From NCBI RefSeq assembly GCF_003596335.1, contig NZ_QZCH01000001.1, forward strand, positions 496,001-560,000: a stretch of 64,000 nt of DNA, in the 5' to 3' direction. This document shows, piece after piece, positions 9,580 to 20,016 of the stretch. The notes beneath the pieces were generated by a model. That model searched no databases. It was not told the DNA's origin and saw only the letters and a program-made list of their open reading frames with translations. The DNA is from Motilimonas pumila (GTDB lineage: Bacteria > Pseudomonadota > Gammaproteobacteria > Enterobacterales > CBDFNC01). Each line of letters opens with the position of its first letter. Position 1 is the first letter of the stretch. The position numbers and the translations under genes are program-made.

Positions 9580-10071
9580 GTGAGTAAGAGTGATAGATTG
9601 AAAACCAACCTAATAACCCCGCAAGGGCTTGAAAAGCTACAAGCAGAATTAGATTACTTGTGGCGGGAATACCGCCCAGAAATCACCCAAAAAGTCACTT
9701 GGGCAGCAAGCTTAGGAGATCGCAGCGAAAACGCAGACTACAAAGAAAATAAGCATATTCTGCGGCAAATAGACAAACGCGTGCGGTTTTTACGTAAACG
9801 GATTGAGCAATTAACCGTGGTTCACCCCAATGCACAGCAAGCAGGCAAAGTATTTTTTGGCGCGCTCGTCGAAATTGAAAATGACCAAGGTGAAACCATG
9901 AAGTTTCAAATTGTTGGCCCTGATGAAATTTACGAAAATAAAGGCGCGATTTCAATAGACTCTCCCATGGCTCGAGCGTTACTCAAAAAACAAGTAGACG
10001 ACGAAGCCATCGTCAAGACGCCAAACGGTGAAGCAGTATGGTATATCAATCACATTGATTACCTACTTTGA
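9580..10071 (+). CDS. greB: Transcription elongation factor GreB
   Basis: A 163-residue GreA/GreB protein. The N-terminal coiled coil carries [13 protein letters not shown] and the acidic tip region [21 protein letters not shown]. The C-terminal FKBP-like domain has [24 protein letters not shown], the GreB-type form. It inserts into the RNA polymerase secondary channel and stimulates cleavage of backtracked transcripts. The start is GTG 9580; a TTG at 9598, nearer the usual N-terminus of the family, is possible. It overlaps the tex start by 4 nt, so the two are co-translated. greB-tex adjacency is common in enteric relatives. Confidence 0.95.
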   Translation: MSKSDRLKTNLITPQGLEKLQAELDYLWREYRPEITQKVTWAASLGDRSENADYKENKHILRQIDKRVRFLRKRIEQLTVVHPNAQQAGKVFFGALVEIENDQGETMKFQIVGPDEIYENKGAISIDSPMARALLKKQVDDEAIVKTPNGEAVWYINHIDYLL

Positions 10072-12419
10072 CCTTTTCATACCCTTTACAACACACTGAG
10101 ATTACTTTGACAGCCATAAGCCAAATCATCGCTGCAGAAATTGCCGCTAATCGCCCACAAATTGATGCCGCGATTCAATTACTCGACGAAGGGGCAACAG
10201 TACCTTTCATCGCCCGTTACCGCAAAGAAGCCACAGGCGGCTTAGATGACGGCCAGTTACGGACCCTTGAGCAAAGACTTACTTACCTTAGAGAGCTCGA
10301 TAGCCGTCGTGACACCATTATTGCCAGCATCCAAGAACAAGAAAAGCTGACCCCAGCTCTGCGCCAAGCGATCTCCGATGCTGCAACCAAAACAGAACTC
10401 GAAGATTTATACCTACCCTATAAACCAAAACGCACCACCAAAGGGAAAATCGCCATAGAGGCGGGATTAGAGCCGTTAGCAAATAAGCTGCTGAGCGATC
10501 AACACTGCGACGCCGATTCGGCAGCCGCCGCTTTTGTGAATCCAGAAAACGGCATCGCAGACGTGAAAGCCGCCCTCGAAGGCGCGAAGTTCATCCTTAT
10601 GGAACGTTTTGCACAAGACGCAAAATTACTGGCCAAAGTACGTTCTCATTTGCAACAAAATGCCACCCTAGACGCCAACGTGGTCACAGGACAAGAACAA
10701 GCTGGCTCCAAATTCAAAGATTACTTTGATTACACTGAAAAGCTCAGCAAAATTCCATCGCATCGTGCCCTTGCCTTATTTAGAGGCCGGAATGAAGGCA
10801 CTTTACAACTGACGTTAAACCCTGAGCCAAGCGTCGAAGAAGGTCGAGAGGCCAGCATTGGAGAAGTATTATTAGCCCAGCACCTTGAGCTGACGTTAAC
10901 TGGAATCAGTCGCTGGTTACGCACCGTTTTACAATGGACTTGGCGTATTAAACTCATGATGCAGCTTGAAAATGAACTGTTATCACAATTGCGCGAACAA
11001 GCTGAAGAGGAAGCCATTAATGTTTTTGCAAAAAACCTTAGTGACTTACTTATGGCAGCTCCAGCAGGCCCTAAAGTCACTCTCGCGCTGGATCCAGGGC
11101 TGCGAACAGGTGTGAAAGTGGCGGTGGTTAATCAGACAGGTAAGCTGCTTGATTACGACACCATTTACCCCCATGCCCCCAAAAAGCAATGGCAACAATC
11201 ATTAGCCAGCTTGGCGCAGCTTTGTCACAAGCATCAAGTCAACCTTATCAGCATCGGTAATGGCACCGCGTCCAGAGAAACGGATCAATTAGTGGCCGAT
11301 TTGATCAAAGCCAAACCTGAATTAAAGCTCACTAAGATTATGGTCAGTGAAGCCGGCGCCTCTGTTTACTCGGCATCTGAACTTGCGGCCAACGAGTTTC
11401 CAAACTTAGACGTGTCTATTCGCGGTGCGGTCTCCATCGCTCGTCGACTACAAGATCCATTGGCCGAATTGGTAAAAATTGAGCCTAAAGCTATCGGTGT
11501 AGGGCAATACCAACACGATGTCAGCCAGCACTTATTAGCGAAAAAGCTTGGGGGGGTGGTAGAAGATTGTGTTAACGCCGTAGGCGTTGATGTAAACAGC
11601 GCTTCTGCTGCTTTATTGACCTACGTGGCAGGCTTAAATGCCACCATTGCCCAAAACATCGTTGATTACCGTGATGAAAATGGCATTTTTGTTGATCGTA
11701 AACAGCTCAAAAAAGTCGCCAGATTAGGGCCCAAAGCATTTCAGCAATGCGCCGGCTTCTTGCGGGTTAATGGCGGCAAAAACCCCCTTGATAGCTCAGC
11801 GGTTCACCCGGAAGCCTATAACCTGGTAAAAAGCATGGCCAGTCAGTTGAATCTACCCATTGAAAAACTCATAGCCAACCAAGCAGTATTAAGTCAGCTA
11901 CAAGCAAAAGAGTATGCTAATGAAGAATTTGGTATTCCCACTGTCACGGATATTATCACCGAACTTAACAAGCCAGGCCGAGATCCAAGACCCGAGTTTA
12001 AAACTGCTCATTTTAAAGAAGGGGTTGAAACCCTTGCAGACCTAAAACCGGAAATGGTATTGGAAGGCGTAGTAACCAACGTAGCAAATTTCGGCGCTTT
12101 TGTTGATGTCGGTGTTCACCAAGACGGCTTAGTGCATATCTCTTGTTTGAGTGACAAGTTTGTCTCCGACCCAAGAGAAGTGGTAAAGGCAGGAGAAATA
12201 GTTAAGGTAAAAGTGTTAGAAGTGGATATTCAACGTAAACGAGTCAGTTTAACCATGAAGCTTCACGATAGCGCGCCGAGCCAAACTAAACCAACGACTG
12301 CTCGCACCAAAAGCAAGCCGGCTCAGCGTCAAACGAAAGCACAAAGCAATGCTCAACCCCGTAATTCAGGTAATAGTGCATTTGCTGACGCATTTAAAAA
12401 TGCTAAGCAAGGGCGATGA
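10068..12419 (+). CDS. tex: Tex transcription accessory protein (S1 RNA-binding)
   Basis: A 783-residue Tex/YhgF homologue. It has the N-terminal helical region ([22 protein letters not shown]), a YqgF/RuvC-like domain ([16 protein letters not shown]), helix-hairpin-helix segments ([17 protein letters not shown]) and a C-terminal S1 domain ([20 protein letters not shown]), then a basic low-complexity tail. Tex binds nucleic acid and the transcription machinery. The start is TTG overlapping the greB stop; a second in-frame TTG at 10107 matches the family N-terminus better, so the first 13 residues are doubtful. A strong terminator follows. Confidence 0.95.
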   Translation: MTFSYPLQHTEITLTAISQIIAAEIAANRPQIDAAIQLLDEGATVPFIARYRKEATGGLDDGQLRTLEQRLTYLRELDSRRDTIIASIQEQEKLTPALRQAISDAATKTELEDLYLPYKPKRTTKGKIAIEAGLEPLANKLLSDQHCDADSAAAAFVNPENGIADVKAALEGAKFILMERFAQDAKLLAKVRSHLQQNATLDANVVTGQEQAGSKFKDYFDYTEKLSKIPSHRALALFRGRNEGTLQLTLNPEPSVEEGREASIGEVLLAQHLELTLTGISRWLRTVLQWTWRIKLMMQLENELLSQLREQAEEEAINVFAKNLSDLLMAAPAGPKVTLALDPGLRTGVKVAVVNQTGKLLDYDTIYPHAPKKQWQQSLASLAQLCHKHQVNLISIGNGTASRETDQLVADLIKAKPELKLTKIMVSEAGASVYSASELAANEFPNLDVSIRGAVSIARRLQDPLAELVKIEPKAIGVGQYQHDVSQHLLAKKLGGVVEDCVNAVGVDVNSASAALLTYVAGLNATIAQNIVDYRDENGIFVDRKQLKKVARLGPKAFQQCAGFLRVNGGKNPLDSSAVHPEAYNLVKSMASQLNLPIEKLIANQAVLSQLQAKEYANEEFGIPTVTDIITELNKPGRDPRPEFKTAHFKEGVETLADLKPEMVLEGVVTNVANFGAFVDVGVHQDGLVHISCLSDKFVSDPREVVKAGEIVKVKVLEVDIQRKRVSLTMKLHDSAPSQTKPTTARTKSKPAQRQTKAQSNAQPRNSGNSAFADAFKNAKQGR

Positions 12420-12479
12420 AACAACACATTCAAAACCCCAGGTAATCATTATTGGAAACAGGGTAATACACACGCATTA

Positions 12480-12503
12480 AAAAGGCGCCTTCAGGCGCCT
12501 TTT
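12480..12503 (+). terminator. Bidirectional rho-independent terminator
   Basis: AAAAGGCGCC (12480-12489), loop TTCA, GGCGCCTTTT (12494-12503). It separates tex from the convergent metallopeptidase gene and has T-runs on both strands. Confidence 0.95.
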
Positions 12504-12527
12504 AAGTGATATTTGTTTTGTACTGAG

Positions 12528-13442
12528 TTACACACGATACAATAGTTGTTGTGCTTGATTCGGGACAACAGAGCCAAAATAACGCGATTCTATCGCTCTA
12601 TCCGCTTCTAGGCTCATTCTGGAGCGAGCTTGTGGTACATAGCGTGCATTGGGATCAAATTGGCTAGGGTCAGTACTTTCAGCCCCAGTAGTTTGCATCA
12701 CACTGGAAGTACGCTTTTCGTCCTCAGCATCTTGATCCGGGTTTTGCAGAAACTCTGCACCCACCGACTGATTCAGCTCCGCGTAGGCAGCATTTAACTG
12801 ACGCGTCGCTTCTGCTGCAATTTTGCGATCCGCTATCGAAGGATTCTGGGGCGCCAAAGCCGCGGATCTCACTTGACGCATTTTCTGTATGGTCGCTTCG
12901 GGATCGCCCGATATAGGCGAAACGCTGATGGGTACTTCACCTGAAACCGCATAGCGCTGACCATCAGGCCCTCGCTCATAGCCATAGCTGGGTTGGCCGG
13001 CGTATTGGCCACCAACAGAAGCATGCGCTTGCTCATGGATCACCACTTCACGATGGCGAGCCTGCATTGAATCAAGCACTATCTCCTCTTCAGGCGTCAG
13101 CTCTCCCGGTTCTTGTCGGGCAGAATTAGGCCGGCCATCTGCAGACTGGTTTTGTGCTTGTTCTTGCTGGTCTTGAGCTTGATTGTCTTGTTGAGAGCCT
13201 TGCTGGCCTTGGCTTTGCCTTTCCTCAACGCGACCATTTGAGTTGTTTTGTGAGTTGCTTGACTGCGCCTGTTGCGACTTAGCCTTGTCTTTTTCAGAAC
13301 CAACTTCAGACTCGGCAGGATAAGCTTCTGCTTGAGTGGTTTTGGGAATTAACTCACGATGACGCGCATCTTGACGAGCGGCATCAATTTGTGGGTGCAT
13401 AGCATTGGGAATAACACTGGGTAACTGAAAATTAAAATTCAT
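12528..13442 (-). CDS. SprA-related putative zinc metallopeptidase
   Basis: The N-terminal third is a low-complexity Gln/Ser/Asn-rich region. The conserved C-terminal half has VVIHEQAHAS, an HExxH zinc site, followed by SYGYERGPDGQRYAVSGEVPI and ATIQKMRQVRSAALAP. These are hallmarks of the SprA-related family of putative metallopeptidases. I choose ATG 13442, which has GAGGG at good spacing. A GTG at 13511 in the same frame would add 23 residues resembling a weak signal peptide, but its ribosome site is poor. The gene is downstream of the small flagellar-rod-like gene. Substrate unknown. Confidence 0.75.
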   Translation of the reverse strand: MNFNFQLPSVIPNAMHPQIDAARQDARHRELIPKTTQAEAYPAESEVGSEKDKAKSQQAQSSNSQNNSNGRVEERQSQGQQGSQQDNQAQDQQEQAQNQSADGRPNSARQEPGELTPEEEIVLDSMQARHREVVIHEQAHASVGGQYAGQPSYGYERGPDGQRYAVSGEVPISVSPISGDPEATIQKMRQVRSAALAPQNPSIADRKIAAEATRQLNAAYAELNQSVGAEFLQNPDQDAEDEKRTSSVMQTTGAESTDPSQFDPNARYVPQARSRMSLEADRAIESRYFGSVVPNQAQQLLYRV

Positions 13443-13523
13443 ATCGGCTGCCCTCGCAATACTGGTTAATAGTACAAGAGCAAGTTGATAACTCGCTCCC
13501 CCCAAATGCACTCACCCTGTGCG

Positions 13524-13799
13524 TTAAACTTTGATATCTATGATACTGCCAAGCATCTCATCTGCCGCGCTGATCACTTTGGCGGACGATTTAGCTTGCT
13601 GCTCTGCGACATTTAAATTGACCAGTTGCGTATTCAGTGACTCTTCGCTGCGGTATGGCGCCGCGGTGGCACCTAACTCTTGCGCCCCATCACTGACGTT
13701 ACTGGTTTGTCTGGCAATGTTATTAGCGCTATTAGACGCTAACTGCTGGGCTTGTTGAAAGCCTTGCACTCCAGCACTGAATGCAGAATCCACTCTCAT
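13524..13799 (-). CDS. Small flagellar rod/hook-like protein
   Basis: A 91-residue protein. Its N-terminus (AFSAGVQGFQQAQQLASNSANNIARQ) and C-terminus (VNLNVAEQQAKSSAKVISAADEMLGSIIDI) resemble the two terminal coiled-coil motifs of flagellar rod and hook proteins such as FlgC and FlgE, with almost no central domain between them. No signal peptide is present. No other flagellar gene lies in the window. It precedes the SprA-related metallopeptidase gene by 81 nt (13 nt if that gene starts at GTG 13511), so they may be co-transcribed. It may be an axial-protein relative that has lost its exposed domain. The resemblance is motif-level and needs a profile search. Confidence 0.65.
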   Translation of the reverse strand: MRVDSAFSAGVQGFQQAQQLASNSANNIARQTSNVSDGAQELGATAAPYRSEESLNTQLVNLNVAEQQAKSSAKVISAADEMLGSIIDIKV

Positions 13800-13872
13800 T
13801 AGCCTTCTCCGAGCTTAAATATTTGTTTAATTATCGCTCATTATAGCTCAAATTAACAGCAATTTTACATAA

Positions 13873-14649
13873 CTACACAAGGCAACGTTGAATGATTTCA
13901 CTGGCAAAAAGTTCTTTTTCCGTAACAAAAGGGGCATGAGATGACTGCTTAAACTCTAGGATGTTGATTTCATTATTTAATGCCAACAGGTCATGACTTA
14001 CCTTAATAGGAACCAAGCTGTCTAAACGGCCCATCATAGCAATACAAGGCTGAGTTAAATTCACCACTTCACGGCGTAAATCTTCGTTGTAAAGTAAATC
14101 TAACCCTGCACTCAAAGCCTCAGGTTGCGGCAGTGGCTTCGCTCTCAGCCAAGCTCTTAGTTGCTTAATGTCTTGCTTTGCACTGTGGCTACCCATGGCC
14201 TGAATCGCCAGAAACCTGTCAATGGTCTTTTTAAAGTCCTGCCCTAACGCGTCGATAAATTGCGCCAACATATCGGGCGCAATGCCATGCCATTCGGTTG
14301 ACTCGGTAAATTTAGGATTACTCGCCACTAGCACTAACTGACGCACGCTTTCAGGGTATAAACTGGCGACCTTGGTGGCAACCAGGCCGCCCATCGACCA
14401 CCCTAGCCATACCGCGTCATCGGTCAATTGTGAAATATTAGCCGCGACAACGTTTGCTATGCTCTGTAGGTCTTGTTGTGGCAACTGTTCGCTGTCGCCA
14501 AACCCAGGCAAATCAACCATGTGTAAACGAAAGTATGGGCTAAGTAAAGGCACCAACCCTTGCCAGACGGCATTGTTTAGGCCCCAACCGTGCAGTAATA
14601 CTAAATCACGACCTTGTCCTACACTTTCAATATGTATTGCGGCTGCCAT
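13873..14649 (-). CDS. bioH: Pimeloyl-ACP methyl ester carboxylesterase BioH
   Basis: A 258-residue alpha/beta-hydrolase. It has the oxyanion loop LLHGWGLN, nucleophile elbow GWSMGG (serine near 85), acid residue in GRLDSLVP and catalytic histidine in SSHAPF, all as in BioH. The enzyme removes the methyl group from pimeloyl-ACP methyl ester, ending the BioC-BioH pimelate route to biotin. It is divergent from the comF-family gene 27 nt away, the same arrangement as bioH/gntX in enteric bacteria. Confidence 0.93.
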   Translation of the reverse strand: MAAAIHIESVGQGRDLVLLHGWGLNNAVWQGLVPLLSPYFRLHMVDLPGFGDSEQLPQQDLQSIANVVAANISQLTDDAVWLGWSMGGLVATKVASLYPESVRQLVLVASNPKFTESTEWHGIAPDMLAQFIDALGQDFKKTIDRFLAIQAMGSHSAKQDIKQLRAWLRAKPLPQPEALSAGLDLLYNEDLRREVVNLTQPCIAMMGRLDSLVPIKVSHDLLALNNEINILEFKQSSHAPFVTEKELFASEIIQRCLV

Positions 14650-14676
14650 GGAGTTATCCCACTGTAAAAAATCGCT

Positions 14677-15417
14677 ATGTTAACTCAGCCTATTTTTGAT
14701 GCAAGCACCAAACTCTTACAGTGGTTAGAAGCCTGTTTACCACTGAGCTGCCTCTTGTGCCAACAAGGAATAACACAAGGGTTAGTATGCTCAACGTGCC
14801 AGCAAGACTTGTTACAATGCCAACATTATTGCCTGCAATGCGGTTACTTGCTACAAGACCCCCATTGTCAGCGATGTGGTCCATGCAGCCATGACCCAAA
14901 GCCCGTCATTCTTCGTCATGGCGGACTATTACAACCGCCGCTGAATCAGATGATTTATCGCCTTAAATACGACAAACAGGCGCTGTTTGCCCCCATTCTC
15001 GCGCAGCTTTTGTATCAACAATTACGCAGTCAAACACCGACGTCATGGCCACAGGTGTTAATCCCAACGCCCTTGCACCCTATTAAACAATGGCAACGGG
15101 GGTTTAACCAAGCCAGCTTATTGGCTTTAGCATTAAGCAAGCAACTAAGCATTCCGGTTCACCACTCACTGTGTAAAAAGGTAAAACATACTCCAAGCCA
15201 AACTCAGCTTTCTAAGCCCCAGCGAAAACAAAATATGCAACATGCCTTTCGCTGTCAGCGCCATGATTATCAACGCCTGGCCATTATCGATGACATATAT
15301 ACGACAGGCTCTACCTCCCTGAGCCTCGCAAAAGCAATTACTGCGCAAGCATGTTATCCAGATGTAACAATAGAAATCTGGACTATTGCCCGCACTGATT
15401 TACAATGCTCACATTGA
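14677..15417 (+). CDS. ComF/GntX family phosphoribosyltransferase-like protein
   Basis: A 246-residue ComF-type protein. It has an N-terminal zinc-binding cysteine cluster (CLLC, CSTC, CLQC, CQRCGPC), a central YRLKYD segment, PTPLHPIKQWQRGFNQA, and the phosphoribosyltransferase loop IIDDIYTTGSTS. Members are linked to DNA uptake (ComF) or to growth on non-native DNA (GntX/YhgH). Position between bioH and nfuA is the conserved gntX site. The product has 11 cysteines in the first 75 residues, consistent with a metal site. Confidence 0.9.
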   Translation: MLTQPIFDASTKLLQWLEACLPLSCLLCQQGITQGLVCSTCQQDLLQCQHYCLQCGYLLQDPHCQRCGPCSHDPKPVILRHGGLLQPPLNQMIYRLKYDKQALFAPILAQLLYQQLRSQTPTSWPQVLIPTPLHPIKQWQRGFNQASLLALALSKQLSIPVHHSLCKKVKHTPSQTQLSKPQRKQNMQHAFRCQRHDYQRLAIIDDIYTTGSTSLSLAKAITAQACYPDVTIEIWTIARTDLQCSH

Positions 15418-15425
15418 CCTAGGTC
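15416..15425. promoter_or_regulatory. 10-bp palindrome upstream of nfuA
   Basis: GACCTAGGTC is a perfect palindrome overlapping the comF stop codon, about 70 bp upstream of the nfuA promoter-like box. No regulator is assigned. Confidence 0.25.
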
Positions 15426-15492
15426 GATAGCATTTATTCATAAAAAAGCCAAAAATGCCGTTTTTTGATACAAAACGACAACGAATTGGCGT

Positions 15493-15498
15493 TATAAT
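15493..15498 (+). promoter_or_regulatory. Candidate -10 box for nfuA
   Basis: A perfect TATAAT lies 35 nt before the nfuA start. I see no good -35 hexamer at 16-18 nt, so it may depend on an activator. Confidence 0.4.
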
Positions 15499-15532
15499 GC
15501 CTGAGTAAATTAGTCAGGTTTTGAGGAAAGTG

Positions 15533-16111
15533 ATGATTAGTATTTCTGAAGCAGCACAACAGCACTTTGTGAAGTTGTTAAGCTCACAAGCTGAAGGCAC
15601 CAATATTCGCGTGTTTGTGGTGAACCCTGGTACCGCTAATGCAGAGTGTGGGGTGTCTTATTGCCCGCCAGAAGCAGTAGAAAAAACCGATATTTTACTG
15701 CCTTTCGATGGCTTTGATGCCATGGTTGATGAGATAAGCGCGCCGTTTTTAGAAGAAGCCACGATTGACTTGGTAACAGAAGAAACCGGTACTCAGCTGA
15801 CACTAAAAGCGCCTAACGCAAAAATGAAAAAAGTCGCCGACGATGCACCCTTGCTCGATCGCGTGGATTACATGATTCAATCAGAAATCAACCCAAGCTT
15901 AGCCAGCCACGGGGGTTTCCTTAAGTTAATGGAACTGACCGAAGACGGTTATGCCATCGTACAATTTGGCGGCGGCTGTAATGGTTGTTCTCAGGTAGAC
16001 TTAACGCTAAAAGATGGCGTTGAAAAACAAATGCTGGAGCAATTTGCCGGTGAACTTAAGGGTGTCAGAGACATCACTGAGCACGAAAGTGGTGAACACT
16101 CTTATATGTAG
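15533..16111 (+). CDS. nfuA: Fe-S biogenesis protein NfuA
   Basis: A 192-residue protein. It has an N-terminal degenerate A-type scaffold domain ([29 protein letters not shown]) and a C-terminal Nfu domain with the cluster-binding pair in [15 protein letters not shown]. NfuA carries 4Fe-4S clusters to target apoproteins under oxidative or iron stress. I start at ATG 15533 because GAGGAAAG immediately precedes it and the family begins there; an in-frame TTG lies 12 nt earlier. A terminator follows. Confidence 0.96.
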   Translation: MISISEAAQQHFVKLLSSQAEGTNIRVFVVNPGTANAECGVSYCPPEAVEKTDILLPFDGFDAMVDEISAPFLEEATIDLVTEETGTQLTLKAPNAKMKKVADDAPLLDRVDYMIQSEINPSLASHGGFLKLMELTEDGYAIVQFGGGCNGCSQVDLTLKDGVEKQMLEQFAGELKGVRDITEHESGEHSYM

Positions 16112-16132
16112 CGTGTAAAGTACTGTGAGACA

Positions 16133-16157
16133 AAAAAAGGGCGTAAAGCCCTTTTTT
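16133..16157 (+). terminator. Bidirectional rho-independent terminator
   Basis: AAAAAAGGGC (16133-16142), loop GTAAA, GCCCTTTTTT (16148-16157), between convergent nfuA and gpsA. Confidence 0.95.
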
Positions 16158-16180
16158 ACTATTGGCGATTAAGAGCAAGC

Positions 16181-17185
16181 CTATTCACCTTTCTTACTGC
16201 GAGCGAGTAAGGCGACAGCAGCAGCTTTAGGATCTTTACCTTGATACAACACTTGGTAAATCTGCTCTGTGATTGGCATTTCTACTTGGTGCCTTTGTGA
16301 CAACATGTACACTTCTTTGGTATTGCGATAGCCTTCAACCACTTGGCCAATTTCTTGTTGCGCGTCAGCCACCGACAAACCACGACCTAACGCTAACCCA
16401 AAACGTCGGTTACGAGACTGATTATCGGTACAAGTTAATACCAAATCACCTAGCCCAGCCATGCCCATAAAGGTCTTAGGATCGGCATTGAGTGCAGCCC
16501 CTAAACGGCTTAACTCGGTCAAACCTCGAGTAATTAACGCAGTTCTGGCATTCGCGCCAAAGCCCAGGCCGTCAGCCAAGCCTGCGCCAATGGCAATAAC
16601 GTTTTTCACCGCACCACCTAATTGCACACCAATAAAGTCATCATTGGTATAAACTCGAAAGCTCTGTTCATTGTGCAGCAAGTTAGATAAATCGGTCACA
16701 AAATCAGGGTCAGTTGAAGACAAAGAAATTGCGGTTGGTAGCCCCATCGCTAATTCTTTTGCAAAAGTGGGTCCTGAAATCACCGCCAGAGAAATATCTT
16801 TGCCAAGCGCTTCAATGGCGACATCCTGTAGCAATCTACCGGTTTCAGGCTCCAAGCCTTTGGTCGCCCATGCAACTCGGTGTTGCTTGGTCAAGTATGG
16901 CTTAATTTGTTGCAACACTGAGGCAAAAGCATAGCTAGGTACCACCAGTAAGATATTGCGACTGGCTCTGACACAGCTGGCTAAATCAGCTTCCAGCGCT
17001 AAAGTCTCAGGAAACTCCACCCCAGGTAAAAACTCTTCGTTACAACGTGCGGCTGCCAAAGTAGCAACATGCTCAGGATCATGACCCCATAACAATGTTG
17101 AATGGCCGTTTCTGGCTAGAGAAATAGCAAGGGCGGAGCCATAAGACCCCGCCCCTAACACAGAAATGGCTGCTGAATTAGCCAT
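16181..17185 (-). CDS. gpsA: Glycerol-3-phosphate dehydrogenase [NAD(P)+]
   Basis: A 334-residue GpsA. It has the nucleotide-binding [12 protein letters not shown] at the N-terminus, ISGPTFAKE in the middle, catalytic lysine region [12 protein letters not shown] and the conserved [15 protein letters not shown]. It reduces dihydroxyacetone phosphate to sn-glycerol 3-phosphate for phospholipid synthesis in the cytoplasm. The start is 5 nt downstream of the secB stop, so secB-gpsA are one transcript, as in many gammaproteobacteria. Confidence 0.97.
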   Translation of the reverse strand: MANSAAISVLGAGSYGSALAISLARNGHSTLLWGHDPEHVATLAAARCNEEFLPGVEFPETLALEADLASCVRASRNILLVVPSYAFASVLQQIKPYLTKQHRVAWATKGLEPETGRLLQDVAIEALGKDISLAVISGPTFAKELAMGLPTAISLSSTDPDFVTDLSNLLHNEQSFRVYTNDDFIGVQLGGAVKNVIAIGAGLADGLGFGANARTALITRGLTELSRLGAALNADPKTFMGMAGLGDLVLTCTDNQSRNRRFGLALGRGLSVADAQQEIGQVVEGYRNTKEVYMLSQRHQVEMPITEQIYQVLYQGKDPKAAAVALLARSKKGE

Positions 17186-17190
17186 CTAGA

Positions 17191-17679
17191 TTATGAATCC
17201 AGTTTTTCTGGTTGTGCTTCTGCTTCACCAGAACGCTGCTGCATTGCTTGTGCAAACAAAGCGTCAAAGTTAACAGGCGCTAGGTTAAGCTGTGGGAAAG
17301 TACCACGAGTCACCATGCTTGTTACCGCTTCACGAGCGTAAGGGAACAAAATGTTTGGACAGAACGCGCCTAGGCAATGCGCCATTTGTGGATCTGGCAT
17401 TTCACCTACCGTGAAGATACCCGCTTGCTGTACTTCACAAAGGAAAGCGGTTTCATCGCCTACTTTAGCGGTAACAGTTAAAGAAAGCACCACTTCGTAT
17501 ACGTGGTCAGCTAGCTTAGCGCTCTTAGTATCTAGGTCCAGTTTTACTTCTGGCTGCCATTCTTTTTGGAAAATAGTTGGCGAGTTAGGGCACTCAAAAG
17601 AAATATCTTTTAGGAAGATACGTTGAATATTAAAATCAATCTGTTCTTGTTGTGGTGCGCTTTGTTGTTCGTCAGCCAT
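17191..17679 (-). CDS. secB: Protein-export chaperone SecB
   Basis: A 162-residue SecB. It has the family core [17 protein letters not shown], a beta-sheet region with [12 protein letters not shown], and the [23 protein letters not shown] signature followed by [10 protein letters not shown]. SecB holds preproteins unfolded and passes them to SecA. The unstructured N- and C-terminal tails are as usual. It is upstream of gpsA in one operon and downstream of a rhodanese gene 141 bp away; the grxC gene often found between them in enterics is absent. Confidence 0.97.
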   Translation of the reverse strand: MADEQQSAPQQEQIDFNIQRIFLKDISFECPNSPTIFQKEWQPEVKLDLDTKSAKLADHVYEVVLSLTVTAKVGDETAFLCEVQQAGIFTVGEMPDPQMAHCLGAFCPNILFPYAREAVTSMVTRGTFPQLNLAPVNFDALFAQAMQQRSGEAEAQPEKLDS

Positions 17680-17820
17680 GGTAAAAATCCTTAAAAATAA
17701 ATTAAATCAATAAAATGAGTCTTCGGCGAGGCAAAATCAATGCCTTCCTTTGGCGTGATGCCACCTGACCACTCAATAAAAACGTATACAGTCTAATCTT
17801 GCCTGGAGAATCGGTCTAGA

Positions 17821-18249
17821 TTAGTTTTTTGTTAACGGTAAATGTGCGTTTTTCCATTCGGAAACGCCACCAGAAAGATAAGAAACCTTGTCATATCCGG
17901 CTTTATTAATCTTGTTTGCCGCCGCTGAAGCGCGCATGCCCGTTGAACATACCACTATAATGGGGCTATCTTTATATTTTTCAATGGCAGATAAACTTCC
18001 ATCGTTAATTTGTGACTCAGTTATATTTTTTGAGTCCACTATATGACCTTTTCTGAAGTCATCTTTACTACGCATATCAACCACAACCGCATCTTGCTTG
18101 TTGATCATTTGCGTGGCTTCTTGATGGGTTACCGCATTGACTGGTGACATTTTACTTTTCACCGTCGTGAAAATCAGGACAGCAGCTAAGCCAAACCAAG
18201 CGGCAACAAGCATCGGAGTGGTGGCGGCAAATTCGATATACTCTTGCAT
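17821..18249 (-). CDS. Membrane-anchored rhodanese-like protein (YibN type)
   Basis: A 142-residue protein with an N-terminal membrane helix (TPMLVAAWFGLAAVLIFTTV) and a rhodanese domain. The domain has VVVDMRSKDDFRKGHI, active-site cysteine in VVCSTGMRASAA and a closing YLSGGVSEWKNAHLP. It matches YibN, encoded at this place upstream of secB and divergent from gpmM in enteric bacteria. Single-domain rhodaneses transfer sulfane sulfur; the physiological acceptor is not known. Confidence 0.88.
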   Translation of the reverse strand: MQEYIEFAATTPMLVAAWFGLAAVLIFTTVKSKMSPVNAVTHQEATQMINKQDAVVVDMRSKDDFRKGHIVDSKNITESQINDGSLSAIEKYKDSPIIVVCSTGMRASAAANKINKAGYDKVSYLSGGVSEWKNAHLPLTKN

Positions 18250-18480
18250 TTTTTATCGCTTCATTCTCTGGAAAAAAGCCGAGTATACCTGTGCTGAACA
18301 AGAATATCAGCCTTGAGTAAAAGGAATGCTTCGACTTTTTGAGCCATATAAACAAAATTGAACAACAAAAATACTAGATTGCAGCGAAAGCTTTGCGCCA
18401 GATCTATAACAAACTGCGAAACTGTAGTAAAATTACGTTAATTTCAGTTTTAAAAATCGACTCTAAAAGAGGTAAACAAG

Positions 18481-20007
18481 ATGGCTAAGAAGCCTTTAGT
18501 ACTTATCATTATGGACGGTTGGGGCTACCGCCCAGATATGCCTGATAACGCGGTATCCAACGCAAACACTCCGGTATTAGATGGCCTTTGTAAAGATTAC
18601 GCTAACTCATTAATCTCAGCATCTGGCATGGACGTAGGTCTACCAGACGGTCAAATGGGTAACTCTGAAGTGGGTCATACCAACATTGGCGCCGGCCGTA
18701 TTGTTTACCAAAACCTCACTCGTATCTCAAAAGATATCAGCGACGGTACCTTTGCTGAAAATGCCGCTCTGACGGGTGCCATTGATAAAGCAGCGAAAGC
18801 AGACAAAGCCGTTCATATCTTTGGTTTGCTGTCTCCTGGCGGCGTACATAGTCACGAAGAGCATATTTTAGGTGCCATTGAACTTGCGGCTCAACGCGGC
18901 GCAGAAAAAGTGTACCTCCACGCTATCACCGACGGCCGTGACACGCCACCTCGCAGCGCACAAGGCTCAATCGATTTATTTGAAGCCAAATTTAAAGCGC
19001 TGGGTAAAGGACGTTTTGCCTCTATGGTTGGTCGCTACTTCGCCATGGACCGTGATAATCGTTGGGAGCGTGTTGAAGAAGCATACAACCTAATGACCTT
19101 AGGCCAAGGCTCTCACCAAGCAGAATCTGCTACTGCAGCGCTAGAAGCCGCTTACAGCCGCGATGAAAACGATGAATTTGTAAAAGCCACCAGTATTGGT
19201 GACGCAGTACAAATCGAAGATGGCGATGCCGTTATCTTTATGAACTTCCGCGCCGACCGCGCTCGTGAAATCACTCGTGCATTTGTTGAGTCTGACTTTA
19301 CTGGTTTTGAGCGCCAAGCAACGCCAAAACTGGCTGACTTTGTGATGCTGACTGAATACGCCGCAGACATCAATACTGCGTGTGCTTACCCGTCTGAGTC
19401 ATTGTCAAATACCTTAGGTGAATGGCTGGCAGACAGCGGCAAAACTCAGCTACGTATCTCAGAAACTGAGAAATATGCGCACGTTACCTTCTTCTTTAAT
19501 GGCGGTGTAGAAGATTGCTTTAAAGGCGAAGAGCGTGAATTAATCGCCTCTCCTGCTGTTGCTACTTATGACCTACAACCAGAAATGAGCTCACAAGAGC
19601 TAACTGATAAGTTAGTGGGTGCGATTAAGAGTGACAAATACGACGTGATTATTTGTAACTATCCTAATGGCGACATGGTTGGCCACACTGGCGTATACGA
19701 TGCAGCAGTGAAAGCGTGTGAAGCGGTTGACTCAAGCATCGGCCAAGTTGTTGCAGCGCTTAAAGAAGTGGGCGGTGAATGTCTTATCACAGCTGACCAC
19801 GGTAACGCAGAGCAAATGATTGACCCTGAAACAGGTGGTATTCACACTGCGCACACCAACTTGCCCGTACCATTGATTTACTTCGGTCGTGAAGCAGAAA
19901 TGCTAGAAGGCGGAAAACTCAGTGACTTAGCGCCAACAATGCTAAATTTGATGGGCATGGAAATTCCAGCTGAAATGACTGGTAAGCCATTAGTGAATTT
20001 GAAATAA
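18481..20007 (+). CDS. gpmM: 2,3-bisphosphoglycerate-independent phosphoglycerate mutase
   Basis: A 508-residue cofactor-independent phosphoglycerate mutase of the alkaline phosphatase superfamily. The first metal site is in [10 protein letters not shown], the phospho-serine is in [17 protein letters not shown], and later motifs include [37 protein letters not shown] and [10 protein letters not shown]. It interconverts 3- and 2-phosphoglycerate in glycolysis and gluconeogenesis using manganese. AGAGG precedes the ATG. envC follows 9 nt downstream, so the glycolytic gene shares a transcript with the division gene, as in E. coli. Confidence 0.97.
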   Translation: MAKKPLVLIIMDGWGYRPDMPDNAVSNANTPVLDGLCKDYANSLISASGMDVGLPDGQMGNSEVGHTNIGAGRIVYQNLTRISKDISDGTFAENAALTGAIDKAAKADKAVHIFGLLSPGGVHSHEEHILGAIELAAQRGAEKVYLHAITDGRDTPPRSAQGSIDLFEAKFKALGKGRFASMVGRYFAMDRDNRWERVEEAYNLMTLGQGSHQAESATAALEAAYSRDENDEFVKATSIGDAVQIEDGDAVIFMNFRADRAREITRAFVESDFTGFERQATPKLADFVMLTEYAADINTACAYPSESLSNTLGEWLADSGKTQLRISETEKYAHVTFFFNGGVEDCFKGEERELIASPAVATYDLQPEMSSQELTDKLVGAIKSDKYDVIICNYPNGDMVGHTGVYDAAVKACEAVDSSIGQVVAALKEVGGECLITADHGNAEQMIDPETGGIHTAHTNLPVPLIYFGREAEMLEGGKLSDLAPTMLNLMGMEIPAEMTGKPLVNLK

Positions 20008-20016
20008 TCTCGGCCC

